Notes under the pieces: model-generated
Seen by the model: only the letters and a program-made list of their open reading frames with translations
The model's database searches: none
Told to the model about the DNA's origin: nothing
Translations under genes and position numbers: made by a program
Part shown: piece after piece, positions 40,228 through 48,096 of the stretch
Numbering within the stretch: the stretch's first letter is position 1
Layout: every line of letters begins with the position of its first letter
Source of the DNA: LMUY01 sp964246185
GTDB taxonomy: Bacteria > Pseudomonadota > Alphaproteobacteria > Acetobacterales > Acetobacteraceae
Reading direction: 5' to 3'
Length of the DNA stretch: 64,000 nt
Assembly: GCA_964246185.1 (NCBI GenBank)
Contig: CAXTPP010000003.1
Coordinates: 1-64,000 of the forward strand

Positions 40228-41361
40228 TCAGCCGGCTTGGGCCAGCCATCGCTGCGCCCCGGCGCGGGACTGGTTGATGACCTGGTGCATGTCGAGGTAT
40301 TTATACGTGCCGCACCGCCCGATGAACTGGCATGAGCCGGTCCGGTCCGCCAAGTCCTTGTACTGGCTGTAGATCGCCTCGTAGCGACCGTCGCTGGTCT
40401 TCACCGGGTAATACCGCTCGTAGCCGTTGTCGGCGTAGTCGCACGGCTCCTCCAACGTGACCGTCTTGCGGCCGCTCTGCACGACGCGGTGGCCGGGCAG
40501 CCGTGCCCAGTCCGTCTCGCGCGTGTAGGGGCCGGCATCGGTGAAGTTGGTGACGGAGGCATGGCCGCCGCCGTAGCCGTCCGGTTCGCTGCGGTGATGG
40601 AAGCGGATGGAACGGTAGGGCAGCGGGCCGAACGCGTTGTCGAAGAACACGTCGATCGGCATGGAGTTGAAGCATGCATCAAACTCGCCCAGCATGCTGC
40701 GTTCGAAACCCTGGCCCAGCGTGACGTGGATGCGCCCATGGTCCAGCAGCCGCCCGAACAGCGCGGTGTAGCCGTCCCGCACCAGGTATTGGTGCCGGTC
40801 GTTCGGGAAATACCGGTCCTCGTCGTCATCGCGCAGCGGAATGCGCTTGACCACGGCGGCATCCAGCTCCTCCAGGTCGAGCGCCCACATCTTCTTCGTG
40901 TATGGCCGGAAGAACAGGTCCGTCAGCAGCGGGCCGATGCGCGAGCGCAGATACTCGCCGGCGTTGCGCGGCTCGGCGATCGGTTCGCCCTGGCTGGCAA
41001 GGAATGCGGCCACCGCGCCGCTATCCGCCAGGCTAAGCCCGAACACGGCGTTGATGGTCTGGCGGTTGACCGGCAGAGGGACCCGGCGGCCGGGCGGCAC
41101 CGTCGCCTCCACCTTGTGCTCGTAGGGCACCAGATCGCCGAAGCGCCCCAGCCATGCCACCACATCCTCGTTGTTGGTATGGAAAAGGTGCGGGCCATAG
41201 CGGTGGACCCGCACGCCGTCCGCGCTCACCTCGTCATAGGCGTTGCCGGCGATGTGGGGCCGTTGGTCGATCAGGCTGACGTGATGGCCGGCCTCGGCCA
41301 GTTCGCGCGCGTAGCAGGCGCCGGCAAACCCCGCGCCGACCACCAGAACCCTCTGCTTCAT
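40228..41361 (-). CDS. glf: UDP-galactopyranose mutase
   Basis: A 377-residue FAD enzyme that converts UDP-galactopyranose to UDP-galactofuranose for cell-surface glycans. The FAD motif is VLVVGAGFAGACYARELAEA at the N-terminus, followed by HIAGNAYDE and GPHLFHTNNEDV. The GLSLAD and RNYEV-type substrate region includes KMWALDLEELDAAVVKRIP and a DDRYFP-type motif (DDEDRYFPNDRHQYLV). The C-terminal PVKT, QYKDLADRTGSCQFIGRCGTYKYLDMHQV segment closes the active site. No galactofuranosyltransferase gene adjoins; the GT39 gene 1 kb upstream may belong to the same surface-glycan theme. Confidence 0.95.
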   Translation of the reverse strand: MKQRVLVVGAGFAGACYARELAEAGHHVSLIDQRPHIAGNAYDEVSADGVRVHRYGPHLFHTNNEDVVAWLGRFGDLVPYEHKVEATVPPGRRVPLPVNRQTINAVFGLSLADSGAVAAFLASQGEPIAEPRNAGEYLRSRIGPLLTDLFFRPYTKKMWALDLEELDAAVVKRIPLRDDDEDRYFPNDRHQYLVRDGYTALFGRLLDHGRIHVTLGQGFERSMLGEFDACFNSMPIDVFFDNAFGPLPYRSIRFHHRSEPDGYGGGHASVTNFTDAGPYTRETDWARLPGHRVVQSGRKTVTLEEPCDYADNGYERYYPVKTSDGRYEAIYSQYKDLADRTGSCQFIGRCGTYKYLDMHQVINQSRAGAQRWLAQAG

Positions 41362-41442
41362 CGATCATCCTACATTGGCCCAACCGGGATCAGCCCGGTG
41401 CCGGGCGGCGCTGGTAGCATGGCCCCCGCCATTTGGGCCATA

Positions 41443-42408
41443 TCAGGCGGCGAGCGCGCGGGTGAAGATCGCCGGGTCCACGTTGCCGCCGCTGAGCACG
41501 ATGCCGACGACCAGGCCGCGCGCCTGCCATCGTCCTGACAGCAGCGCCGCCAACGCCACCGCGCCGCCAGGCTCCACCGCCAGCTTAAGGTGGGTGAAGG
41601 CGAACGCCATGGCCGCGAGCACGTCCAGGTCCGACACGGTGACCGCTGCCGCGAGACGGGACTGGTTCACCGCGAAGGTCAGCTCGCCCGGCATCGGGGT
41701 CAGCAGCGAGTCGCACAGCATGGACCCGCCCGGCGCGTTGGCCACCCGGCGTCCGGCTGCCAGGGAGCGGCCAGTGTCGTCCGAACCCTCCGGCTCCACC
41801 GCCACCATCTTCGTGCCGGGCGACATTCCCGCCATCGCCAGCGCGCATCCGGCCACCAGCCCGCCGCCGCCGGTGCAGACCAGCAGCGCGTCCATCGCGG
41901 CCGGGGCGTCCTCCGCCATCTCCAGCCCCAGCGTGCCCTGCCCGGCGATCACGTCGCGGTGGTCGTAGGGCGGCACCAGCCGGGCGCCGGTGCGGGCGGC
42001 GAAGGCGGCGGACATTGCTTCCCGGCTCTGCGTCAGCCTGTCGTAATGGATGATTTCCGCCCCCCAGCGCCGGGTGCTCCCGACCTTGATGGCGGGCGCG
42101 TCGGCCGGCATGAACACGGTGGCCCGAGCGCCCACGGCCGCCGCGGCGCAGGCGACGGCCTGGCCATGGTTGCCGGAGGAGTGCGTGACCAGGCCTGCCG
42201 CCCGCTCCGCCTCGGTCAGGCGCAGGACGGCGTTGGCAGCGCCCCGCAGCTTGAACGACCCGGTGCGCTGCAGCGGCTCCGCCTTGACCAGCACGGTCGC
42301 GCCGGTCCGCTCGTCCAAATAGGCGTTGCGAAGCAGCGGGGTGCGGACGATATGGCCGGCGATGCGGTCGCGGGCGTCGTACACGTCCTGGGTGGTCGGC
42401 AGCTCCAT
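41443..42408 (-). CDS. Threonine/serine dehydratase (fold-type II PLP enzyme)
   Basis: A 321-residue PLP enzyme of the threonine dehydratase/serine racemase group. Lys53 in GSFKLRGA forms the Schiff base, SSGNHGQAVA binds the cofactor phosphate region, and CTGGGGLVAG forms the glycine-rich phosphate loop. There is no C-terminal ACT regulatory domain, so it is a short catabolic or racemase-like form and not IlvA. Possible substrates are L-threonine, L-serine or beta-hydroxyaspartate. It sits 12 bp upstream of nothing conserved: the GT39 gene precedes it by 12 bp on the same strand. Confidence 0.88.
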   Translation of the reverse strand: MELPTTQDVYDARDRIAGHIVRTPLLRNAYLDERTGATVLVKAEPLQRTGSFKLRGAANAVLRLTEAERAAGLVTHSSGNHGQAVACAAAAVGARATVFMPADAPAIKVGSTRRWGAEIIHYDRLTQSREAMSAAFAARTGARLVPPYDHRDVIAGQGTLGLEMAEDAPAAMDALLVCTGGGGLVAGCALAMAGMSPGTKMVAVEPEGSDDTGRSLAAGRRVANAPGGSMLCDSLLTPMPGELTFAVNQSRLAAAVTVSDLDVLAAMAFAFTHLKLAVEPGGAVALAALLSGRWQARGLVVGIVLSGGNVDPAIFTRALAA

Positions 42409-42420
42409 CGGGCAGGCTCC

Positions 42421-43818
42421 TCAACGGCTGGGCAGCTGCACCATGTCCCCGCGCGCCGTCACGCGGAAGAGGTCGTACTCCTCCGCCACCACGCCGCCAC
42501 GGCTGCGGGCGATGGATCCGGCCGGAACCATCGAGAGCCAGGGCGCCGGGTCGGGCGGGCTGGCGCGGCGGCTGCTGCGGATCAGCAGGCCCGCCTGTCC
42601 GGCGATCGGCGCGGTCGGCAGGGCGAACATGCTCCACCGCGACTCTGCCCCGATGACGGGGCCGGGCAGGTCGTGTGCGAGGAGGGAAGCCGTTGCATAG
42701 TTGTCTGCGGCCACGAAGGCGGCGTGGCGCGAGCCGATCTGCTCGGTGAACCCGGGCCATCCGCCCATCCGGAGTATCGTCGGGTCCAGCCGGCGCGGCA
42801 GGGCGAAGGCGACGGTGACCTGGACATAGACGACGCCGGTGACGGTAAAGCCGAGCCAGGCTGCCTGTCGCCAGAAGCGGGAGGCATAGGCCGCCGCGGC
42901 GATGCAAGCGGCGGGGAACAGCACGGCTGGCCAGTTTGCCTGCACGCGGTCGCCCAGCGCATGTTGCAGGAACACCGCCGCCCCCGGCACCGTCAGCGCC
43001 GCCAGCAGCGCGGGTGCGGACCCCTGGCGGCAGCGCCGGGCCGCCGCCCATACGCCCGCGGCGCACAGGATGGCCACTCCAGGCGTGCCGAGCGCCATTT
43101 GGCCCCCCAGCAGCTCGGCCAGATGCCCGGTCGCCGCCGCTGGACGCCAGGCGCCGGTGCGGCCGCCCTGCTTGGCGAAGCTGGCCCAGCCATGTGCCGC
43201 GTTCCACCAGAACACCGGCGCGAAGCACACGGCGGCAAGCAACCCGCCGGCCCAGGGCCACGGGGTCAGAAGCCAGCGCCGCCCCTCCGGCGTCGCGGCC
43301 AGCCACAGGGCGATGCCGGCCCCGAGCAGCATAGCGGTGTACTTGCTGTCGAGCGCCGCGCCGGACAGCAGCCCGACGGCCAGCCACCACACGCCCTGCC
43401 CGGTCCGGATCAGCCGCGCCATCGCCCAGAGCGCCGCCGTCCAGAAGAACAGCAACGGGGTGTCAGGCGTCATCGTGACCGACCCTGCGCCGAGCAGCAG
43501 TGTGGCGTTCAACAGCGCCGCGGCCGGCACGCCCAGGCGGCGTCCGGGAAACAGGTTCTCCGCCGCCCGCGCCAGCAACACGGAGCCGCCCGCCGCCGCG
43601 AACGGGCTCAGCAGCCGGATGCCGAAGGTGCCTTGCCCAGCCAGCGCCGTGCCCGCGCGTATCCACAGCGCCACCATGGGCGGGTGATCCAGGTAGCCCG
43701 GCGCCAGGGCGCGCGACCACACCCAGTAGTAGGCCTCGTCCGTGGACAACGGAGTCCAGGCCGCCACTAACAGCCGTACAACCGTGAGCAGTCCAAGCAG
43801 GATCAGCGCACGTGCCAT
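42421..43818 (-). CDS. GT39-family membrane glycosyltransferase
   Basis: A 465-residue multi-span protein of the ArnT/PMT-like glycosyltransferase family that uses polyprenyl-phosphate sugars in the periplasm. The signature DEAYYWVWSRALAPGYLDHP contains the acidic catalytic pair expected in the first loop, and TMTPDTPLLFFW is the second conserved loop. At least nine hydrophobic segments follow, with a soluble C-terminal domain. ATG 43818 starts right before the first span; TTG 43854 or GTG 43839 would add up to 12 residues. The acceptor is unknown (lipid A, protein or lipid). Confidence 0.85.
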   Translation of the reverse strand: MARALILLGLLTVVRLLVAAWTPLSTDEAYYWVWSRALAPGYLDHPPMVALWIRAGTALAGQGTFGIRLLSPFAAAGGSVLLARAAENLFPGRRLGVPAAALLNATLLLGAGSVTMTPDTPLLFFWTAALWAMARLIRTGQGVWWLAVGLLSGAALDSKYTAMLLGAGIALWLAATPEGRRWLLTPWPWAGGLLAAVCFAPVFWWNAAHGWASFAKQGGRTGAWRPAAATGHLAELLGGQMALGTPGVAILCAAGVWAAARRCRQGSAPALLAALTVPGAAVFLQHALGDRVQANWPAVLFPAACIAAAAYASRFWRQAAWLGFTVTGVVYVQVTVAFALPRRLDPTILRMGGWPGFTEQIGSRHAAFVAADNYATASLLAHDLPGPVIGAESRWSMFALPTAPIAGQAGLLIRSSRRASPPDPAPWLSMVPAGSIARSRGGVVAEEYDLFRVTARGDMVQLPSR

Positions 43819-43925
43819 ATCCGGGTCACTCGGCCGCACCGGCTTTTGCGTCAAGCCTATGGATGGTTGGACGGGCCGATCCCGGCTCGCTTACTATCGG
43901 ATATAGGCAGAATATTGGGGTCATT

Positions 43926-44732
43926 GTGAGCCAGTCGTATGTGCACGGCTACCGGCTGCGCGAGAACGAGCGGTTACAGGATCAGGCCGGGGCGTTGGTG
44001 GAGTTGTTGCACTCCGACACAGTGTACCCAGAAGGGTGCTCCGTCTTGGAAGCAGGCTGCGGGGTTGGAGCGCAAACCTTGACCCTGGCGCGCCGCAGCC
44101 CTGGCGCTCAATTCACATCCTTTGATGTTTCAGCAGCTTCGGTTGCGTCAGCGCGACGAGCCTGCGAGGCAGCAGGGCTGACCAACGTGCAGTTTCAGCA
44201 AGCAAACATCTTCGCATTGACGTTCGCCCCGGAGTCCTTCGACCACATTTTTATCTGTTTCGTTTTGGAGCACTTAGCACGGCCCTTGGAGGCGTTGGCC
44301 AGCCTAAACAAGCTGCTGAAGCCTGGAGGAACCATGACCGTTATCGACGGTGACCATGGTTCTGCTTATTTCCACCCAAACAATGACGAAGCGCACAGTG
44401 CCATCCGATGCCAGGTCGAGTTGCAGCGGGCGGCAGGCGGCGACGCGATGATTGGACGGCAAATCTACCCGCTTATGGTCGATGCCGGCCTGCATTACGT
44501 CCGTGTCTCTCCCCGCGTCATGTATGTCGATGGGAGCAAGCCAGACCTTCTGGAATCCTTCACCTTGAGGACCTTTACCGCAATGATTGAAGGGGTCCGC
44601 AGCCAGGCGTTGGAGGCCAAGCTTACCGACGCCGAAACATTCGACGCCGGTATCCAAGCACTTCGCAGGACTGCGCAGACAGATGGCGTGTTCTGTTATA
44701 CCTTCTTCAAAGGTGTCGGCAGAAAACCATGA
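43926..44732 (+). CDS. Class I SAM-dependent methyltransferase
   Basis: A 268-residue methyltransferase. Motif I is VLEAGCGVGAQTLTLA, motif II FTSFDVSAASV, and the post-II region has ANIFALTF and FDHIFICFVLEHL, followed by LKPGGTMTVIDGD. It resembles ubiquinone/menaquinone or glycosylation-linked methyltransferases. GTG 43926 lies after a GGGG tract; the open frame extends upstream without similarity. Its DNA is visibly less GC-rich (for example 44100-44260) than every neighbour, and its codon use differs, suggesting acquisition by transfer. It ends 6 bp from a convergent GST gene. Confidence 0.85.
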   Translation: MSQSYVHGYRLRENERLQDQAGALVELLHSDTVYPEGCSVLEAGCGVGAQTLTLARRSPGAQFTSFDVSAASVASARRACEAAGLTNVQFQQANIFALTFAPESFDHIFICFVLEHLARPLEALASLNKLLKPGGTMTVIDGDHGSAYFHPNNDEAHSAIRCQVELQRAAGGDAMIGRQIYPLMVDAGLHYVRVSPRVMYVDGSKPDLLESFTLRTFTAMIEGVRSQALEAKLTDAETFDAGIQALRRTAQTDGVFCYTFFKGVGRKP

Positions 44733-44738
44733 TTAAGC

Positions 44739-45368
44739 TCAGGGCTGCGTTGCCTGGAAGCTCTTGCGGTTGGAGACCATGTCCCACCAGGCCTGCACGC
44801 CGGGCATGCCCAGGAACTCCTCTTTGTGCGGCGTCAGCGTGATGTAGGCCATGATCGGGGCCAGGTAGAGGTCGGCAACGCTGACAGCCCCGCCGGCCAG
44901 CCAGAGCGATTGGCCCTTCAGCTTCATGATCTCGGTCAACGCCTTGCGGCCGTCGCGCAGGCCGGCGTGGTGCATCTCCGCGTTCTTGCCGCCCACGAAA
45001 TCGGGGAACAGGTGGTAGGCGACGATGCCGCCGATGATCGGCAGATAGCCGTAGCTGTCGATGATGCTCACCACCATGTCCATCCGCGCCACCTCCTTGG
45101 CGTCCTGCGGCACCAGGGAAGCGCCGGGCAGCACGGCATCGAGGTAGCGCGCGATGGCGGGCGTCTCGATGATGCGGAAGCCGTCCACGTCCACGACGGG
45201 CACCTTGCCGAACGGATGCCGCTGCATGTGCTCGGCGGTCTTCGGCTCGCCTTTGAGCACATCGACGGGCACCTGCTGGTAGTCCGTCACCTGCTTCTCG
45301 GCGAGCAGCATCCGCACCGTGCGGACATACGTCGAGCCGTTGAAGCCCCAGAGCGTGATCTCGGTCAT
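44739..45368 (-). CDS. Glutathione S-transferase family protein
   Basis: A 209-residue GST. The N-terminal thioredoxin-fold domain starts ITLWGFNGSTYVRTVRMLLAEK, with a Ser/Thr-Tyr motif at the glutathione site, then HPFGKVPVVDVDG (cis-Pro) and IIETPAIARYLD (Glu-Thr gamma-glutamyl binding). The C-terminal domain has SVADLYLAPIMAYI, the N-capping region of the family. ATG 45368 is favoured because relatives start MTxITLWG; ATG 45380 has the same frame. The substrate is unknown. Confidence 0.88.
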   Translation of the reverse strand: MTEITLWGFNGSTYVRTVRMLLAEKQVTDYQQVPVDVLKGEPKTAEHMQRHPFGKVPVVDVDGFRIIETPAIARYLDAVLPGASLVPQDAKEVARMDMVVSIIDSYGYLPIIGGIVAYHLFPDFVGGKNAEMHHAGLRDGRKALTEIMKLKGQSLWLAGGAVSVADLYLAPIMAYITLTPHKEEFLGMPGVQAWWDMVSNRKSFQATQP

Positions 45369-45445
45369 TTCCTGTTCCATTGTTTGATGATCGTGCGCCC
45401 GGCTATCTGTAGCTTTGGCGGGAGCGGCGTCAATCAGGCCCGTCG

Positions 45446-45925
45446 TCAGACAGGCACGCCCGCGATGTTGCGGCTGGTGCGAATCGTCTGCAGCGTCTGC
45501 ACCCGGGCGACCGAGTCGGCCCCGGTCAGCGCCTGCGTCAGGCGGTTCTCGTGCGCCGTGTCCCGCGCCACCAGGCGCAGCAGGAAATCCCCGCCGCCGC
45601 GGATCATGTGGCAGGCCCGCACCTCCGGCCAGGCGGCCACCATCCGCTCGAACGCGGCCAGCACGGCCTCCTTCTGGCTCTCCAGGCCGACGATGGCGAA
45701 GAACTCGACCGGCCAGCCCAGCTTCGCCGGGTCAGTGTCGGCGTGGTAGCCGCGGATGATGCCCGCCTCCTCCAGCCGGCGCACCCGGCGCAAGCAGGGC
45801 GGGGCGGAGATGTCCGCGCGCCGGGCCAGCTCCACGTTGGTCATGCGGCCGTCCTCCTGCAGTTCACTGAGGATGCTGCGGTCGATGCCGTCCAGTTCCG
45901 GCGCCCCGGCGGGTGCGTGCTTCAT
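45446..45925 (-). CDS. Lrp/AsnC-family transcriptional regulator
   Basis: A 159-residue feast/famine regulator. The winged helix-turn-helix covers residues about 12-60 (LDGIDRSILSELQEDGRMTN, ARRADISAPPCLRRVRRLEE), and the ligand-binding RAM domain follows (FFAIVGLESQKEAVLAAFER, VRACHMIRGGGDFLLRLVA). ATG 45925 is the start that gives normal family length. It is divergent from trxB across a 182-bp region that holds direct repeats and a palindrome, so it probably controls itself and trxB. An lrp-trxB-lysR order is familiar from other alphaproteobacteria. Confidence 0.9.
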   Translation of the reverse strand: MKHAPAGAPELDGIDRSILSELQEDGRMTNVELARRADISAPPCLRRVRRLEEAGIIRGYHADTDPAKLGWPVEFFAIVGLESQKEAVLAAFERMVAAWPEVRACHMIRGGGDFLLRLVARDTAHENRLTQALTGADSVARVQTLQTIRTSRNIAGVPV

Positions 45926-45947
45926 GCGTCCTGCCAGCCTTGTCGTT

Positions 45948-46005
45948 GCGGTTGAGCGCGCCACGGCGCAACGCGGTTGAGCGTGCCACGGCGCAACAAT
46001 GTTGC
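45948..46005. promoter_or_regulatory. Tandem 25-bp repeats and palindrome between lrp and trxB
   Basis: A 25-bp unit starting GCGGTTGAGC and ending CACGGCGCAAC occurs at 45948-45972 and 45973-45997 with one mismatch. The second copy runs into GCAACaatGTTGC (45993-46005), a perfect 5-bp-arm palindrome, so TTGC/GCAA half-sites recur four times. Such an arrangement between a divergent Lrp-type regulator and its neighbour is a plausible operator array. Confidence 0.6.
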
Positions 46006-46107
46006 AGCCGCCCCTACTGGCAAGGGCCAGCTTGCACAAGGCCCGCTTGCACTAGACTGGAGCCGGGCAGATATCCTGGCGCACCATTGCAAGGCGCGGA
46101 ACGACTC

Positions 46108-47109
46108 ATGCCACAGACGATCCACAGCCGCGTCCTGATCCTGGGCGGCGGCCCCGCCGGCTACACCGCCGCGATCTACGCCGCCCGCGCCAGCCTGTCC
46201 CCCTTGCTGGTGCAGGGCATGCAACCTGGCGGCCAGCTCACCATCACCACGGAGGTGGAGAACTACCCGGGCTTCGCCGAGGCGGTGCAAGGCCCGTGGC
46301 TGATGGAGCAGATGGCGGCGCAGGCGGCGCATGTCGGCACCCGCATGGTGGACGACGTCATCACCGCGCTCGACCTCGGCACCCACCCGTTCCGCGCCAC
46401 CGGCGACGGCGGGGACACCTACACGGCCGACACGCTGGTGCTGGCGACGGGGGCGCAGGCCCGCTGGCTCGGCCTGCCGTCGGAAAAGGCGTTCGGCGGC
46501 GCCGGGGTGTCCGCCTGCGCCACCTGCGACGGGTTCTTCTTCCGCGGCAAGGACGTGGCGGTGGTCGGCGGCGGCAACACGGCGGTCGAGGAGGCGCTCT
46601 ATCTCACCCACCACGCCCGCACCGTGACGGTGATCCATCGCCGGGCCAGCTTCCGAGCCGAGCGCATCCTGCAGGACCGGCTGTTCGCCAACCCGAAGGT
46701 GCGCGTGGTATGGGACAGCGCGGTGGAGGAAATCCTCGGCGCCGCCTCGCCCAAGGCCGTGACCGGCGTGCGGGTGCGGGACCATGCCGGCGCCGTCACC
46801 GACATCCCGGTGGACGGCGTGTTCGTCGCCATCGGGCATGACCCGGCCACCGCCCTGGTGCGCGGGCAACTGGAGCTGGACGAGGCTGGCTACGTCCGCA
46901 TCGCGCCCTGGTCCACCGCCACCAACATCGCCGGCGTGTTCGCCGCCGGGGACGTGGCGGACCCGCGGTATCGCCAGGCGGTGACCGCGGCCGGCATGGG
47001 CTGCATGGCCGCGCTGGAGGCCGAGAAGTTCCTCGCCGAGCACTCGCCGGTGCCCGCCCTGCGCGCCCGGGAGGCGCGGACCGAGCAAATGATCGGCGCG
47101 TGGGACTGA
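46108..47109 (+). CDS. trxB: Thioredoxin reductase
   Basis: A 333-residue NADPH:thioredoxin reductase that keeps cytosolic thioredoxin reduced. FAD motif LILGGGPAGYTAAIYAARA, the redox-active CATCDG, the NADPH motif VAVVGGGNTAVEEALYL with HRRASFRA, and GVFAAGDVADPRYRQAVTAAG near the C-terminus are all present and in order. Length is normal. It is divergent from the Lrp/AsnC regulator and followed 83 bp later by a LysR gene, suggesting regulation from both sides. Confidence 0.96.
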   Translation: MPQTIHSRVLILGGGPAGYTAAIYAARASLSPLLVQGMQPGGQLTITTEVENYPGFAEAVQGPWLMEQMAAQAAHVGTRMVDDVITALDLGTHPFRATGDGGDTYTADTLVLATGAQARWLGLPSEKAFGGAGVSACATCDGFFFRGKDVAVVGGGNTAVEEALYLTHHARTVTVIHRRASFRAERILQDRLFANPKVRVVWDSAVEEILGAASPKAVTGVRVRDHAGAVTDIPVDGVFVAIGHDPATALVRGQLELDEAGYVRIAPWSTATNIAGVFAAGDVADPRYRQAVTAAGMGCMAALEAEKFLAEHSPVPALRAREARTEQMIGAWD

Positions 47110-47192
47110 TTTAGCCCGGATTTGCGCGAGACATGCGGGCGGAGGCTGTTACTCTGCACCGCATGGCGGCGATTCCGGGAAAAGGACCAACG

Positions 47193-48077
47193 ATGGACTG
47201 GGACAAGCTGCGGGTGTTCCATGCCGTGGCGGAGGCCGGCAGCTTCACCCACGCCGGGGACGCGCTGAACCTCAGCCAGTCCGCCGTGAGCCGGCAGATC
47301 TCGGCGCTGGAGGAGAACCTGCAGGTCGCCCTGTTCCACCGCCATGCCCGCGGCCTGATCCTGACGGAGCAGGGCGAGAGCCTGAACCGTACGGTGCGCG
47401 ACGTGTTCGCCAAGCTGGCGATGACCGAGGCCCTGCTGACGGAAAGCAAGGAGAAGCCGACCGGGCGGCTGAAGGTCACGACCACGGTGGGGTTCGGCTC
47501 GCACTGGCTGGCCTCCCGCGTGGGCAGCTTCCTAGCCGCCTACCCGGACGTGACGATGACGCTGCTGCTCGACGATTCAGACCTGGACCTGGCGATGCGA
47601 GAGGCGGACGTGGCCATTCGGATGCACGCGCCGAAGCAGCCGGACCTGGTGCAGCGCCACCTGATGACGATCCGGTGGAACATCGTCGCGTCCAAGCAAT
47701 ACCTGTCCCAGCGCGGCACGCCGGGCCGGCCGGAGGAGTTGGACGATCACGCGCTGATTCTGTTCGGCGACTACCGCCCGCCCGTAGCGGACATCAACTG
47801 GCTGGCGCAGGCCGGACGGCGCGCTGGCCAGCCGCGCCGGGCGGTGCTGGAGGTGAACTCCCTGCACGCCATGGCGATGGCGGTGCGCGCCGGGGTTGGG
47901 ATCGCGGCGTTGCCGACTTGGATGAGCGAGGAGTCGGAAGGGCTGCAAAGCATGCTGCCGGACTTGAAGCCACCGAAGATGGACGTGTACTTCGTCTATC
48001 CGGAGGAGCTGCGGAACTCGAAACGGGTCGCGGTTTTCCGGGATTTCCTGTTGGCAGAGATACAGGGGCTGCAATGA
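47193..48077 (+). CDS. LysR-family transcriptional regulator
   Basis: A 294-residue LysR-type regulator. The winged helix-turn-helix occupies residues 3-60 (LRVFHAVAEAGSFTHAGDAL, LSQSAVSRQISALEENLQVA), and the periplasmic-binding-like effector domain follows from about residue 90. ATG 47193 starts exactly at the DNA-binding domain, MDWDKLRVF. In related bacteria a LysR gene often follows trxB. Its last codons are part of a 17-bp duplication that also creates the start of the next gene. Confidence 0.92.
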   Translation: MDWDKLRVFHAVAEAGSFTHAGDALNLSQSAVSRQISALEENLQVALFHRHARGLILTEQGESLNRTVRDVFAKLAMTEALLTESKEKPTGRLKVTTTVGFGSHWLASRVGSFLAAYPDVTMTLLLDDSDLDLAMREADVAIRMHAPKQPDLVQRHLMTIRWNIVASKQYLSQRGTPGRPEELDDHALILFGDYRPPVADINWLAQAGRRAGQPRRAVLEVNSLHAMAMAVRAGVGIAALPTWMSEESEGLQSMLPDLKPPKMDVYFVYPEELRNSKRVAVFRDFLLAEIQGLQ

Positions 48078-48096
48078 AGCGGGGGCTGCAATGAAG
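48065..48096. repeat. Short tandem duplication at the lysR-quinone oxidoreductase junction
   Basis: GGGGCTGCAATGAAG occurs at 48065-48079 (containing the lysR stop TGA) and at 48082-48096 (containing the ATG start of the next gene), period 17 bp. The duplication moves the next start just beyond the lysR stop, leaving a 13-bp gap instead of an overlapping ATGA. Confidence 0.75.

Noticed and set aside
41443..42408. Biosynthetic threonine deaminase IlvA
   Set aside because: Too short and lacks the C-terminal ACT-type regulatory domain; a catabolic dehydratase or racemase is more likely.
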